From UBA4207 sp964352405 (lineage in GTDB: Bacteria > Bdellovibrionota > Bacteriovoracia > Bacteriovoracales > Bacteriovoracaceae): a DNA stretch of 64,000 bases. Both the position numbers and the translations under genes were made by a program. Shown piece after piece: positions 46,539 to 55,450 of this stretch; position 1 is the stretch's first letter, and each line of letters begins with the position of its first letter. The notes beneath the pieces were generated by a model. It was not told the DNA's origin, did not search any database, and saw only the letters and a list, made by a program, of their open reading frames with translations. The DNA is taken from assembly GCA_964352405.1 (NCBI GenBank), contig CAYGRY010000003.1, positions 16,558 through 80,557 on the forward strand, in the 5' to 3' direction.

Positions 46539-47430
46539 TAATATTAAAGATTTGGAATTTTATAAAGACAAAGATTTGTCTCGCTATTCGACAATGAAGT
46601 TAAAAAGTACTGGAAACCTTGCTGTTGCAAGTACGATTGAAGCAGTTCAAGAATTTGTAAAACAAGCTAATAAAAACAAAATTGAATATCGTCTTCTAGG
46701 CTGGGGAGCTAATCAACTCCTTGTCGATCAAGCTTCATTTATCTATTTGCACTTAGAATTAAAAAACAAAGAAGATATATTTTCAAAACTATCTGAGACC
46801 TATGAATTAACAGCTTCGACTTCTTTGGCCAAACTTACATCACATGCCGCTAAGTATGGTATAATGGGTTGGGAGGTCTTTACGGGCATTCCTGCAAGTC
46901 TTGGCGGCGCTATATTTATGAACGCTGGTACAAACTTGGGAGAAATTGGTGAAGTTGTCAGTGAAGTCACCATTGTAAAATCTAGCGGTGAGATTGAAAC
47001 TCATAAGATTGGAAAAAATAGTTTTCATTACCGTGGAAATACTTTTTGCAAACCTGGCGATGTCATCGTGGCCGCAAAGTTAAAGAATGATGGAACGAGT
47101 GATTTAATAAAAAAGAAAATCACAGATTATCTAAAACTAAGAAATGACACACAGCCACTAAATCAAGCTACTTGTGGTTGTATGTTTAAGAATATTGATA
47201 ATGACGGAATGACTTGCCGTGCCGGACTTTCCCTCGATATAATGGGTTTAAAAGGACTTAGCATTGGTGGAGTTCGAGTTAGCCATAAGCATGCAAACTT
47301 TATGGAAAACTATGATCACGCAAGTCGCGAAGATGTGTTGAAACTTTCGCGAATGGTTCAATCGGAACTAGCCCTAACACTAGGTTTGGACTTTGAACTT
47401 GAAGTCGATACTGGAGAGCAAAAATTTTGA
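46531..47430 (+). CDS. murB: UDP-N-acetylenolpyruvoylglucosamine reductase MurB
   Basis: 299 residues, GTG start. The FAD-binding domain (LGWGANQLLVDQ), the motif GWEVFTGIPASLGGAIFMNAG, the catalytic-region SFHYRGNTF and GCMFKN with AGLSLD are as in MurB. It uses NADPH to reduce enolpyruvyl-UDP-GlcNAc. Overlaps murC by eight bases and the ftsQ-like gene by four. Confidence 0.95.
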   Translation: MFDNIKDLEFYKDKDLSRYSTMKLKSTGNLAVASTIEAVQEFVKQANKNKIEYRLLGWGANQLLVDQASFIYLHLELKNKEDIFSKLSETYELTASTSLAKLTSHAAKYGIMGWEVFTGIPASLGGAIFMNAGTNLGEIGEVVSEVTIVKSSGEIETHKIGKNSFHYRGNTFCKPGDVIVAAKLKNDGTSDLIKKKITDYLKLRNDTQPLNQATCGCMFKNIDNDGMTCRAGLSLDIMGLKGLSIGGVRVSHKHANFMENYDHASREDVLKLSRMVQSELALTLGLDFELEVDTGEQKF

Positions 47431-48194
47431 AGCGTAGTCAAATGTCGCTTATATTCTTTAGCTTAATGACAGTCCTATTCTTATTGGATTCTGATGCTAT
47501 AACGTCGATGACTCCTGGCCTTACAGAAGTTAAATACAGAACTTCATTTGGCAGCTGTCCATCACGCGCAGTTGGCAAGATGACTCTTCAATTAGTTAAA
47601 GCTTTTGAAGATTCAGGATCATTAAGATCACTAAAAGAAATGATCGTTAAAGAAAAACTTGATCAGCGTTCATTTATTTCAAGCTACTCTGTTAGCTATG
47701 ATCCACTTAGAAAGTATTTAAATTTCAAATACGAATGCCCAAATCCACTAATGAAAGTTCAAATTTATAAAAATAATGGACTTGAGTCTTACGAAGCGAT
47801 TTTAGTTGATAATGGCGATCTTTATGATCCAACTTATGAAGTTTTATTAAGAACAGATAAAAAGTTGAGTGGAGAACTCCCCTTTTTGGCCCTACCTGTA
47901 GGCAATATGGATGATGATGTTCAAAGACAAATCACCAAAATTGTCGCCGGAATGGACACAGCTTTTAGAAAGAAGCTTTCAGAGGTCATTCTTAATGAAT
48001 CTGGTGAGTTGACTGTCATTTTATCAGTTAAGGGCCATCCTTCTTCAGTCTTTCTAGGTAAAGACGAGTGGAATGATAAGGTAATTAAGCTTGGAAGATT
48101 AGTGACTTATATGGAATCGAAAAACAAAATACCGGCCATTATAAACCTTACAAACTCTAAGAAAGTGGTTGTCAAGTTTAACGACCGGTTCTAA
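47427..48194 (+). CDS. ftsQ: FtsQ/DivIB-like cell division protein
   Basis: 255 residues, TTG start overlapping murB as TTGA. Short basic N-terminus, one membrane helix (MSLIFFSLMTVLFLL) and a periplasmic part. The end (GKDEWNDKVIKLGRLVTYMESKNKIPAIINLTN then KKVVVKF) follows the FtsQ C-terminal pattern of scaled positions. A clear POTRA domain could not be traced. The place between murB and ftsA supports FtsQ, though sequence is divergent. About 90 bases to ftsA. Confidence 0.75.
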   Translation: MKRSQMSLIFFSLMTVLFLLDSDAITSMTPGLTEVKYRTSFGSCPSRAVGKMTLQLVKAFEDSGSLRSLKEMIVKEKLDQRSFISSYSVSYDPLRKYLNFKYECPNPLMKVQIYKNNGLESYEAILVDNGDLYDPTYEVLLRTDKKLSGELPFLALPVGNMDDDVQRQITKIVAGMDTAFRKKLSEVILNESGELTVILSVKGHPSSVFLGKDEWNDKVIKLGRLVTYMESKNKIPAIINLTNSKKVVVKFNDRF

Positions 48195-48283
48195 AATTTT
48201 TTTATCGGGCATTTTTATTTAAAATGTCTTGATATTTATGGCTTAGGAAGGATGTCTTAAGCAAGGTGAGAAAGGAATCTCTC

Positions 48284-49534
48284 ATGAATGATAAAAATGT
48301 CATAGTTGGTCTAGATATTGGTACAACCAAAGTTTGTACCATCGTTGGTCTCGTCCACCCTCAGGCAAACGCTCCAGATCACGTTGAAATTATCGGTATA
48401 GGAACTCATCCTAGTCATGGATTGAAAAAAGGTTCTGTCGTTAATATCGAAAAAACAGTTAAATCAATTCAAAACTCACTAGAAGAAGCAAGGCTTATGT
48501 CTGGTGTGAATATTGATAGGGCAACTATTGGTGTGGCCGGTAGTCATATCTATAGCTTTAACTCTTCAGGAGTTGTTGCAGTTAAAGGTCATGAAATTAC
48601 ACAAGAAGATGTTGATAGAGTTTTAGAAGCTGCTAAAGCGGTTGTTATTCCATCTGATCGTGAAACGATTCATGTTATTCCTCAGGAATTTAGAGTTGAT
48701 AACACAACTGGAATTAAAGATCCTGTTGGCATGTGCGGTGTTCGGCTTGAAGCCCATGTTCACATCGTTACAGGATCTATTTCTTTAATACAAAACCTCA
48801 TTAAATGTGTTGAAGCGACAGGCATTCAGGCAGAACATATTACACTTCAACCAATTGCTTCTTCGCGCTCGGTTTTATCAAGTGAAGAAAAAGAAATGGG
48901 TGTTGTTCTTGTCGACATTGGCGGTGGGACAACCGATATCGCCATCTGGAAAGATGGATCACTTGTTCATTCACAAATTATCCCTGTTGGTGGAAATCAT
49001 TTCACAAATGATCTCGCCGTAGCCTTGAAGATTCCTCATGCAGAAGCAGAGAGAATTAAAATTAATCACGGATCAGTACTTGCGGAAAAGCTGAATCAAA
49101 GTGCACATATTACGGTGCAGGGATTAAGCGGAACGAAGTCAAGAGAAGTTCAATTATCTCTAATCGCTCAGGTTCTGGGCGCAAGAGCAGAAGAGCTTTT
49201 CGGAATTATAAAAAATGTATTAGACGACAAAGGATACAACCACGATATTACTGGTGGTGTTGTTCTAACTGGCGGCGGAGCCTTAATAAAAGGTTTGCAA
49301 GAGCTAGGTGAGTATATAGTTGAAAGGCCAACAAAGATTGGTTACCCAGCACCTTTTGGAGGCATGACTAATCTTATGCAAAATCCAAAGTTTTCAACTG
49401 TTCTTGGCTTGATGCTGGAGTCTAAAGAAAGAAATTCATTTAACTTTAAACAACCTGTGGTTGTTGAAAATCAATCAGATTTAATTGGTCGTTTATCAGA
49501 CTCTCTTAAATCGGTATTTAAAGAAATCTTCTAG
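48284..49534 (+). CDS. ftsA: Cell division protein FtsA
   Basis: 416 residues from ATG 48284, seven bases after AAGGA; an in-frame GTG at 48266 would add six residues. Actin-like: IVGLDIGTTKVCTIVG (phosphate 1), VVLVDIGGGTTDIAIW (phosphate 2) and VVLTGGGALIKGL (adenosine). It ends with the amphipathic membrane-targeting helix DSLKSVFKEIF. Tethers FtsZ filaments to the membrane. ftsZ begins 13 bases later. Confidence 0.96.
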   Translation: MNDKNVIVGLDIGTTKVCTIVGLVHPQANAPDHVEIIGIGTHPSHGLKKGSVVNIEKTVKSIQNSLEEARLMSGVNIDRATIGVAGSHIYSFNSSGVVAVKGHEITQEDVDRVLEAAKAVVIPSDRETIHVIPQEFRVDNTTGIKDPVGMCGVRLEAHVHIVTGSISLIQNLIKCVEATGIQAEHITLQPIASSRSVLSSEEKEMGVVLVDIGGGTTDIAIWKDGSLVHSQIIPVGGNHFTNDLAVALKIPHAEAERIKINHGSVLAEKLNQSAHITVQGLSGTKSREVQLSLIAQVLGARAEELFGIIKNVLDDKGYNHDITGGVVLTGGGALIKGLQELGEYIVERPTKIGYPAPFGGMTNLMQNPKFSTVLGLMLESKERNSFNFKQPVVVENQSDLIGRLSDSLKSVFKEIF

Positions 49535-49547
49535 TAAGGGGGAACTT

Positions 49548-51023
49548 ATGTTTGAGATTTCAGAAAACGCGGAAACAAACCGCAACAATGGTGCCAAAAT
49601 CAAAGTTATTGGTGTTGGTGGTGGTGGATGTAATGCAGTCAATACGATGATTCGCGCTGGTCTAACTGGTGTTGAGTACGTTGTGGCCAATACAGACTCA
49701 CAAGCATTAATTGCAAATTTAGCGCCGACTAAAATTCAATTAGGCACTGACCTTACAAAAGGTCTTGGAGCAGGTGCTAACCCAGAAGTGGGTAGAAAAG
49801 CAGCTCTTGATGATTACGAAAGACTGTCAGAAATCATCGAAGGATGTGACATGGTCTTTATCACTGCCGGTATGGGTGGTGGAACTGGTACAGGTGCAGC
49901 TCCAGTTATTGCAAAGCTTGCTAAAGAGCTAGGTGTATTAACTGTTGGTGTTGTAACGAAGCCATTTATCTTTGAAGGTAAAAAACGCTTTCGCCAAGCC
50001 GAAGCGGGAATTCAAGTTTTGGAAGAAAGTGTAGATTCACTTATTACTATTCCAAATCAAAGACTTCTATATATTGCCGGTGAGAATTTATCTCTTGTAG
50101 ATACATTCAAAAAAGCAGATGAAGTTCTTTTAAATGCTGTTCGAGGTATTTCTGATTTGATTAACCACACTGGTCATATCAATGCAGACTTTGCTGACGT
50201 TAAAACGGTTATGGCAAACAAGGGTCTCTCTCTTATGGGAACAGGAACTTGTACAGGTCCTGATCGCGCAATTAAGGCAGCTACTGAAGCAATTAGCTCA
50301 CCTCTGCTTGAAGACATCACAATTGATGGTGCTACAGGAATCATTATCAATATTACTGGTAATGAAAGCCTAACAATGCATGAAACAAATGAAGCAGTAA
50401 CATTGATTATGGAAGCAGCTGATGAAGATGCTGAAATCATCTTTGGAACAGTCATTGATGATTCTATGGAAGATGCTGTTAAGGTAACTGTCATTGCAAC
50501 TGGGCTTGGTGGAATGGAGCGGGTTCGTGTTTCTACTCAAACAACACAAAGAGTAGATGCAACAGTTGAGCGTGAAGCAGTTCAAGCTCGTGCTGAAGTA
50601 GAAGCTCCAAGAGCACGTGTTATGCCAGAAGCGCCAAGAGTTGAAGCAAGAGAAGTTCGCGAAACAAGAGTTGAAGAATCAAGAGAAGTTTCTTTTGATG
50701 AACCAGTTCGTGAAACTGAAGTTCGCTCTAACGTAGAATTTAATGTTGAACAAAATGACGATCGCACTAGCAATCTGATTAATACTATTCGCCAAGCTGC
50801 AAGCAAGTACGAAGGTGCAAGACCAGATCAAAGAAGTTCAGTTCCTGCACAAGGGGCAACTTCTAATAGAGCTGCTCAACCCAACCGTGCTAAGTCTATT
50901 GCAGAAAGACTTGGATTTATAAATTTCGATGAAGATGAACTCGATACTCCAAGCTACTTGAGAAAAGAGGACTCATCAGAACAATCAAAGTCAAATGGGT
51001 CTTCACGTCCTCTGGATGTGTGA
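49548..51023 (+). CDS. ftsZ: Cell division protein FtsZ
   Basis: 491 residues from ATG 49548, after AAGGGGG. GTPase loops VIGVGGGGCNAVNTM and GMGGGTGTGAAPV, and NADFADVKTVM, are typical. Residues about 330-440 form an Arg/Glu-rich linker with repeated VEAxREVRET-like runs. The C-terminal peptide DTPSYLRKE, which binds FtsA, is followed by 15-16 extra polar residues rather than ending the protein. A bidirectional terminator lies 28 bases downstream. Confidence 0.96.
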   Translation: MFEISENAETNRNNGAKIKVIGVGGGGCNAVNTMIRAGLTGVEYVVANTDSQALIANLAPTKIQLGTDLTKGLGAGANPEVGRKAALDDYERLSEIIEGCDMVFITAGMGGGTGTGAAPVIAKLAKELGVLTVGVVTKPFIFEGKKRFRQAEAGIQVLEESVDSLITIPNQRLLYIAGENLSLVDTFKKADEVLLNAVRGISDLINHTGHINADFADVKTVMANKGLSLMGTGTCTGPDRAIKAATEAISSPLLEDITIDGATGIIINITGNESLTMHETNEAVTLIMEAADEDAEIIFGTVIDDSMEDAVKVTVIATGLGGMERVRVSTQTTQRVDATVEREAVQARAEVEAPRARVMPEAPRVEAREVRETRVEESREVSFDEPVRETEVRSNVEFNVEQNDDRTSNLINTIRQAASKYEGARPDQRSSVPAQGATSNRAAQPNRAKSIAERLGFINFDEDELDTPSYLRKEDSSEQSKSNGSSRPLDV

Positions 51024-51049
51024 GAGATTGAGTTCCCCCAACTCAAAAG

Positions 51050-51078
51050 AAGAGCACCTTAAGGTGCTCTTTTTTTTT
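51050..51078. terminator. Bidirectional rho-independent terminator between ftsZ and the zinc-finger gene
   Basis: AAGAGCACCTT/AAGGTGCTCTT hairpin followed by nine Ts on the plus strand and A-rich sequence on the other side, able to serve both converging genes. Confidence 0.88.
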
Positions 51079-51604
51079 ATTGAATATCAACTTTAAAGCG
51101 CATCGAAAGCTGATCTGCTTCTTCCTCTCTAGCGTAAAGCTTTACCCAACTTTCAACAAAATCCCCATCGACATTTATCTTGTAGTGAGTAACTAAGTAG
51201 GTAGGAACTTTTTCATCAGACCATAATTTATTTTTAAATTGATATAGATGGTGACCCTTTTCAGGTGCTTTAGGGTTTGTTTGAATCTCTGCAATCTCTT
51301 GCCATGTATGCTGTGAAAATAACCCAAAATGTTCAGGGCATAGATGAATGCCATCCCAATCCTTGTGACAATGTTCGCAGACTGAACCCTCACAAATAGC
51401 ACAAGTTGCTACGGCCGAATTGTCAGGATGATTCATACAAGTAAAAGACTCTTCAACAGATTTACCAAGACTTGATTGATGTTGATTTGAGTCTGGTTTA
51501 AAAATATTTGTCTTAAAAATTAAATAAAGAACGACCAAAAATAGTGCAACTACAACAAGAGTCAAAATGACTAAAATGGTCATGAAAAAAAAATCATTAC
51601 TCAT
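51077..51604 (-). CDS. Membrane-anchored B-box-type zinc-finger protein
   Basis: 175 residues. N-terminal membrane helix (FFFMTILVILTLVVVALFLVV). Residues 50-95 contain CMNHPDNSAVATCAIC, CEHCHKDW and CPEHFGLF, eight Cys/His ligands of a B-box-like treble-clef module. The C-terminal part is a strand/helix region that fits no known family. Function is unknown. Convergent with ftsZ, and in the same direction as RNase J, 12 bases downstream of it. Confidence 0.7.
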   Translation of the reverse strand: MSNDFFFMTILVILTLVVVALFLVVLYLIFKTNIFKPDSNQHQSSLGKSVEESFTCMNHPDNSAVATCAICEGSVCEHCHKDWDGIHLCPEHFGLFSQHTWQEIAEIQTNPKAPEKGHHLYQFKNKLWSDEKVPTYLVTHYKINVDGDFVESWVKLYAREEEADQLSMRFKVDIQ

Positions 51605-51616
51605 TTTTAAATTATA

Positions 51617-53227
51617 TTACTTTCCCAGTGTATGAACAAATACCACGGGACGATAACCAAATTCTGCCTGGAATAATCGGCGAGCGCCTACGCGAATCTC
51701 TTCCGCCATCTGACTTAAACTACCTTTAGAGTCGAGAATTAATCGATCAAGTTTTTTTTGAAGTTCTTCTGGAAAGTCAGGAAGACCTGTAGAAGAAACT
51801 TCAACTGTTTTCTTGCTTGAAAGTGAGATGAAAACAGCTCCGGCCTGAGCAATCTTTCGACGTTGAGAAATTGCAGATCTTGGAATAACACCTTTACCTT
51901 GGATCATCAAAGGTGGTTTTTGATTACCTATGATAATTTCCCAATCATCTTTAAATAAAGTGAGAGTATCAAAATTATACATAACGGCTGACTCTGCACC
52001 AGGACAAAGGCCATCAACGGCATCAGCGTGGCGATTAAGAAACGAACTTTCACCATGAATTGGAATGAGCACATGTGGTTTGTAAGCATCACAAAGCATC
52101 TTCAAATCTTCTTTGCCTGGATGTCCTGAAGCATGAATAAGGGCATCACTATCAGTAATGGCCTCAGCACCTAATTCATAGATACCATTTATAAGTGAGT
52201 TTACACTTTTTTCATTTCCAGGAATTGCTTTAGAGCTAAAAATAACCAGATCCGATTTTCGAAGTGAAAAAAATCTATCACTGCCATTAACAATTCGGTT
52301 CATCGCAGATCTAAAGTCACCTTGGCAGCCAGAGGCAATGACGACGATATCTTTTCTATGAGGTTCAATGCTTTCGGCGTCTCTTAAGGTCTTTGAATCA
52401 AAATTCAAAATGCCCATACGGTGAGCAATTTCGCTATAATTCTTCATGCTTCTGCCATAAAGAACAACTTTCTTTTTCGTTTTCTCAGCAAGAGAAATTA
52501 TTGTCTGAATGCGATGAATATTAGATGCAAAAGTCGTGATAAAGATTCGATCTTTATGACCTTCGAAGATGGTTCCCAGCTCTGGAATAAGATCAGCTTC
52601 AGAAGTTGTCTTTAATTTTTTAGATAAGATATTGGTACTGTCAGCTAACAGAAATCTAAGTTCACAGTCACGAGATAATTGGCTTAGACGAGTAAAGTCG
52701 AACGGAGGTTCATAGGGTGAATTAAAATCCACCTTAAAGTCTGAGACATAAAATAAACCCCAATGTTCTTTAGGGTTTGTAGGCTTGAAAAATAATCCAT
52801 AGGTATCAGGTATAGAATGATTAACGGCTATGGGGTGAATAATAAAATCTTTGAATTCAATTTTATCATTGGGGCCGTAGCTTATAATTTTAGCGCCAAG
52901 TGCCTCTTCTTTGAGCTTTAATCGTATGAGCTCGATGGCAAAAGGTGGCGCATGGATAGGCACTTTAGGAAACCTCGTTACAAAATGTACGATGGCCCCA
53001 ATATGGTCTTCATGACCGTGACTAATAATTAAGGCTTCTGGTTCTTCAAGGTCACTGTAGTCAGGAATTAAATAATTAATATCAAATGAATCGTCATCAG
53101 GAAAAAGAATGCCACAGTCGAGAATGATATGAGTATTGGCGGTTTTGAATTGGACCATATTTGATCCAATTTGTTTTAAGCCACCAAAAGGGCGAACCTC
53201 TAAGAGCGGTTTACTCTTACGCGCCAT
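51617..53227 (-). CDS. rnj: Ribonuclease J
   Basis: 536 residues from the ATG whose complement is at 53225-53227; the frame extends to 53248 but that would run into udk. Metallo-beta-lactamase/beta-CASP nuclease: SHGHEDHIGA (HxHxDH), NHSIPDTYG, LLADSTN and HASGHPGKEDL. Acts in 5' end mRNA decay and rRNA processing in the cytoplasm. Overlaps the end of udk by 11 bases, so the two are translated together. Confidence 0.93.
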   Translation of the reverse strand: MARKSKPLLEVRPFGGLKQIGSNMVQFKTANTHIILDCGILFPDDDSFDINYLIPDYSDLEEPEALIISHGHEDHIGAIVHFVTRFPKVPIHAPPFAIELIRLKLKEEALGAKIISYGPNDKIEFKDFIIHPIAVNHSIPDTYGLFFKPTNPKEHWGLFYVSDFKVDFNSPYEPPFDFTRLSQLSRDCELRFLLADSTNILSKKLKTTSEADLIPELGTIFEGHKDRIFITTFASNIHRIQTIISLAEKTKKKVVLYGRSMKNYSEIAHRMGILNFDSKTLRDAESIEPHRKDIVVIASGCQGDFRSAMNRIVNGSDRFFSLRKSDLVIFSSKAIPGNEKSVNSLINGIYELGAEAITDSDALIHASGHPGKEDLKMLCDAYKPHVLIPIHGESSFLNRHADAVDGLCPGAESAVMYNFDTLTLFKDDWEIIIGNQKPPLMIQGKGVIPRSAISQRRKIAQAGAVFISLSSKKTVEVSSTGLPDFPEELQKKLDRLILDSKGSLSQMAEEIRVGARRLFQAEFGYRPVVFVHTLGK

Positions 53228-53897
53228 GAAGATCTTCTTGCTTATCAATACCGAAACGCTGAAGACCTACAGCGCTTGGATCATGATTGCCTTTATATTC
53301 TAAAAGCTCATTGATCTTTGCGGCCAAGATAGAAGCTGCGATATCTGTTTCTTCGCCGACGATAAAATCCGCATATTGTTTTTGTGGATCTAAAAACTTC
53401 ATATACATCGGCCTAACCGTTTCGTAGTACTGAGCAATAACGCTATCCATGGAGCGGCCACGTTCTTGAACGTCCCGGTGTAGTCGTCTGGTAAATCGAA
53501 TATCAGCATCGACGTGAAGAAAGCACATAATCTCTAACAGCTCTCTAATGGCCGGATCGTATAAACTAAAAATACCTTCAAATAAAACAACAGAAGTTGC
53601 TTCAACACGCTCAGTGTCTTGGGTTCTTGAGTTAGATTTAAAATCGTAAACGGGTGATTCGATTGATTCGCCGTTCTTTAGCTGTCCAAGATGGAGCTTT
53701 AATAAATCCCAGTCGAAAGCTTCTGGGTGGTCAAAGTTAGGCTTAGATGATTTAGAGCAAAGATGTTTCGGTGGCGTTGGTAAGTAATAAGAGTCCATAT
53801 GGAGAACACTGACGTTCCCATTAAGGCGAGATTGAATCTTTTCAGTAAAAGTCGTCTTACCAGAGCCGGATCCACCAGCAATTCCAATCATATACAA
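53217..53897 (-). CDS. udk: Uridine kinase
   Basis: 226 residues. P-loop GIAGGSGSGKTTF, the substrate block HMDSYYLP, FDHPEAFDWDLL and RFTRRLHRDVQERGRS are uridine kinase/PRK signatures. Phosphorylates uridine and cytidine in pyrimidine salvage. Two starts are possible: TTG at 53897, seven bases after AAGGGG, or ATG at 53891. The former has the better spacing. Confidence 0.92.
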   Translation of the reverse strand: MYMIGIAGGSGSGKTTFTEKIQSRLNGNVSVLHMDSYYLPTPPKHLCSKSSKPNFDHPEAFDWDLLKLHLGQLKNGESIESPVYDFKSNSRTQDTERVEATSVVLFEGIFSLYDPAIRELLEIMCFLHVDADIRFTRRLHRDVQERGRSMDSVIAQYYETVRPMYMKFLDPQKQYADFIVGEETDIAASILAAKINELLEYKGNHDPSAVGLQRFGIDKQEDLHGA

Positions 53898-53989
53898 GAG
53901 AGTACCCCTTTGAGGTTTTATAGGTCATATCATAGAATAATAAGACGCCCAAGGAGTAGGTTATTACAAAAATATTAATCATTAACTGC

Positions 53990-55450
53990 ATGATGATAGT
54001 CGCGCTCGTGTTGCCCCGAGTCGTAATGGCTAAACAGCTTAATATTGCGATTGGTTCATCACCAAATAACTTAGATCCTCATTATGCTACGGATGCAAAT
54101 TCACAAGATATTAATCGTCTAATTCATTTATCTTTGGTCGATGCTTCGAGACAAATGAAAACAGTATGTCGAGCCTGTGAAAAATTTGAAAGTCGAATAG
54201 ATGGAAAATCTCAGATCATAAGATTCTGGTTAAAAGATAATCTTAAGTTTCAAGATCAGAGTGCTGTGTTGGCAGATGATATCGTTTTGAGCACCAAAAA
54301 TTTGCTCGCCAAAAAAGATGCACCAATACCCGCCTTATTCCAAAATTTAGTAAAGGCCGAGAAGGTTAGTGATAAAATAGTTGATCTCTATTTTGATGAA
54401 TACAGGCCTGAAAACCTCACGAACTTATCTCTTTTAAAAATTGAGAATTGGAAAACAGGAAATAGAGTTGCAGCAGGAGAATATAAACTTATTCAAAAAG
54501 ATGAGAATGAGATTATCGTTCAAAGTTCTTTGCAAACAATTCACTTTAAAGTGGTTGGAGATGAAACAACAGCAGCACTAAAACTGCTGAACGGCGAAAT
54601 CGATCTTATCGCTACAACGATTTCACCAAGAAAATCATTCTGGTTATCAACTCAAAAAGAAATTAAAACATTTGAAGTTGAGGGGTCTAATTACGTTTAC
54701 ATTAGTCCTCAACACAGGCATCCAGATTTAAAAAAAAGGAATGTAAGAAGAGCATTGTCGCACCTTATACCAAGAGAAATCTTAGCAAAATATAAGATGA
54801 AAAATACGGTGGCATTGTCACAGGGAATGTACTCCAAAGCATTTGAGGATCTTAATTTGCCAAATGAGCCAATACAATATGATGAACAAAAGGCAAAAGA
54901 GCTTCTCTTAAAAGAAGGCTATATCTTTGAAAATGGTCGATGGAAGAATGAAGATCATCAACTTGAATTCACGCTTAAAGTATCCAATAAAAAGCATATT
55001 ATTGAGCTCGCTAAGGCCATAGCTCCGTACTGGAATAAGTTTGGAATTTCATTAAAAATACAATCGCTTGAGTGGGGGTCATTTTACAGAGATTTAAAAC
55101 AAGGCAACTATGATCTTGCCTTGGGGCAATGGATTGGGTTTGTTGGTCCAGATCAAATGGGTTTCACCTTCTTAACCTCAAGTATTCCACCAGGTGGTGC
55201 TAATAGAGGTTTTTATGAAGACCCCATTTTCGATGATCTCTATTTATCAGCATTAAAAGAGACCTCTGAAGTAAAGGCATTGGAATATTATAGAAAAGCT
55301 TATACAAGACTAATTGAAAATGAGGCTTATATCAGTTTATGGCACCCTAAAATCGTTTGGATTGGTAGAGATTGTATTAAATCTATAGAACTTTATCCAA
55401 CCGGAAATTTTCTTGCCCTAGAGGCAATGGAGCATGTTTGTCACAATTAA
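53990..55450 (+). CDS. Peptide/nickel-type ABC transporter solute-binding protein
   Basis: 486 residues from ATG 53990. SBP_bac_5 family: the N-terminal LDPHYATDANSQDINRLIHL, central VRRALSHLIPREILAKYK and C-terminal YDLALGQWIGFVGPDQMGF are characteristic. The ATG gives a signal peptide MMIVALVLPRVVMA without positive charge. An in-frame ATT at 53963, six bases after AAGGAG, would add TKILIINC and a lysine, making a better signal. No permease or ATPase genes are adjacent. It overlaps prmA by 13 bases. Confidence 0.88.
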   Translation: MMIVALVLPRVVMAKQLNIAIGSSPNNLDPHYATDANSQDINRLIHLSLVDASRQMKTVCRACEKFESRIDGKSQIIRFWLKDNLKFQDQSAVLADDIVLSTKNLLAKKDAPIPALFQNLVKAEKVSDKIVDLYFDEYRPENLTNLSLLKIENWKTGNRVAAGEYKLIQKDENEIIVQSSLQTIHFKVVGDETTAALKLLNGEIDLIATTISPRKSFWLSTQKEIKTFEVEGSNYVYISPQHRHPDLKKRNVRRALSHLIPREILAKYKMKNTVALSQGMYSKAFEDLNLPNEPIQYDEQKAKELLLKEGYIFENGRWKNEDHQLEFTLKVSNKKHIIELAKAIAPYWNKFGISLKIQSLEWGSFYRDLKQGNYDLALGQWIGFVGPDQMGFTFLTSSIPPGGANRGFYEDPIFDDLYLSALKETSEVKALEYYRKAYTRLIENEAYISLWHPKIVWIGRDCIKSIELYPTGNFLALEAMEHVCHN

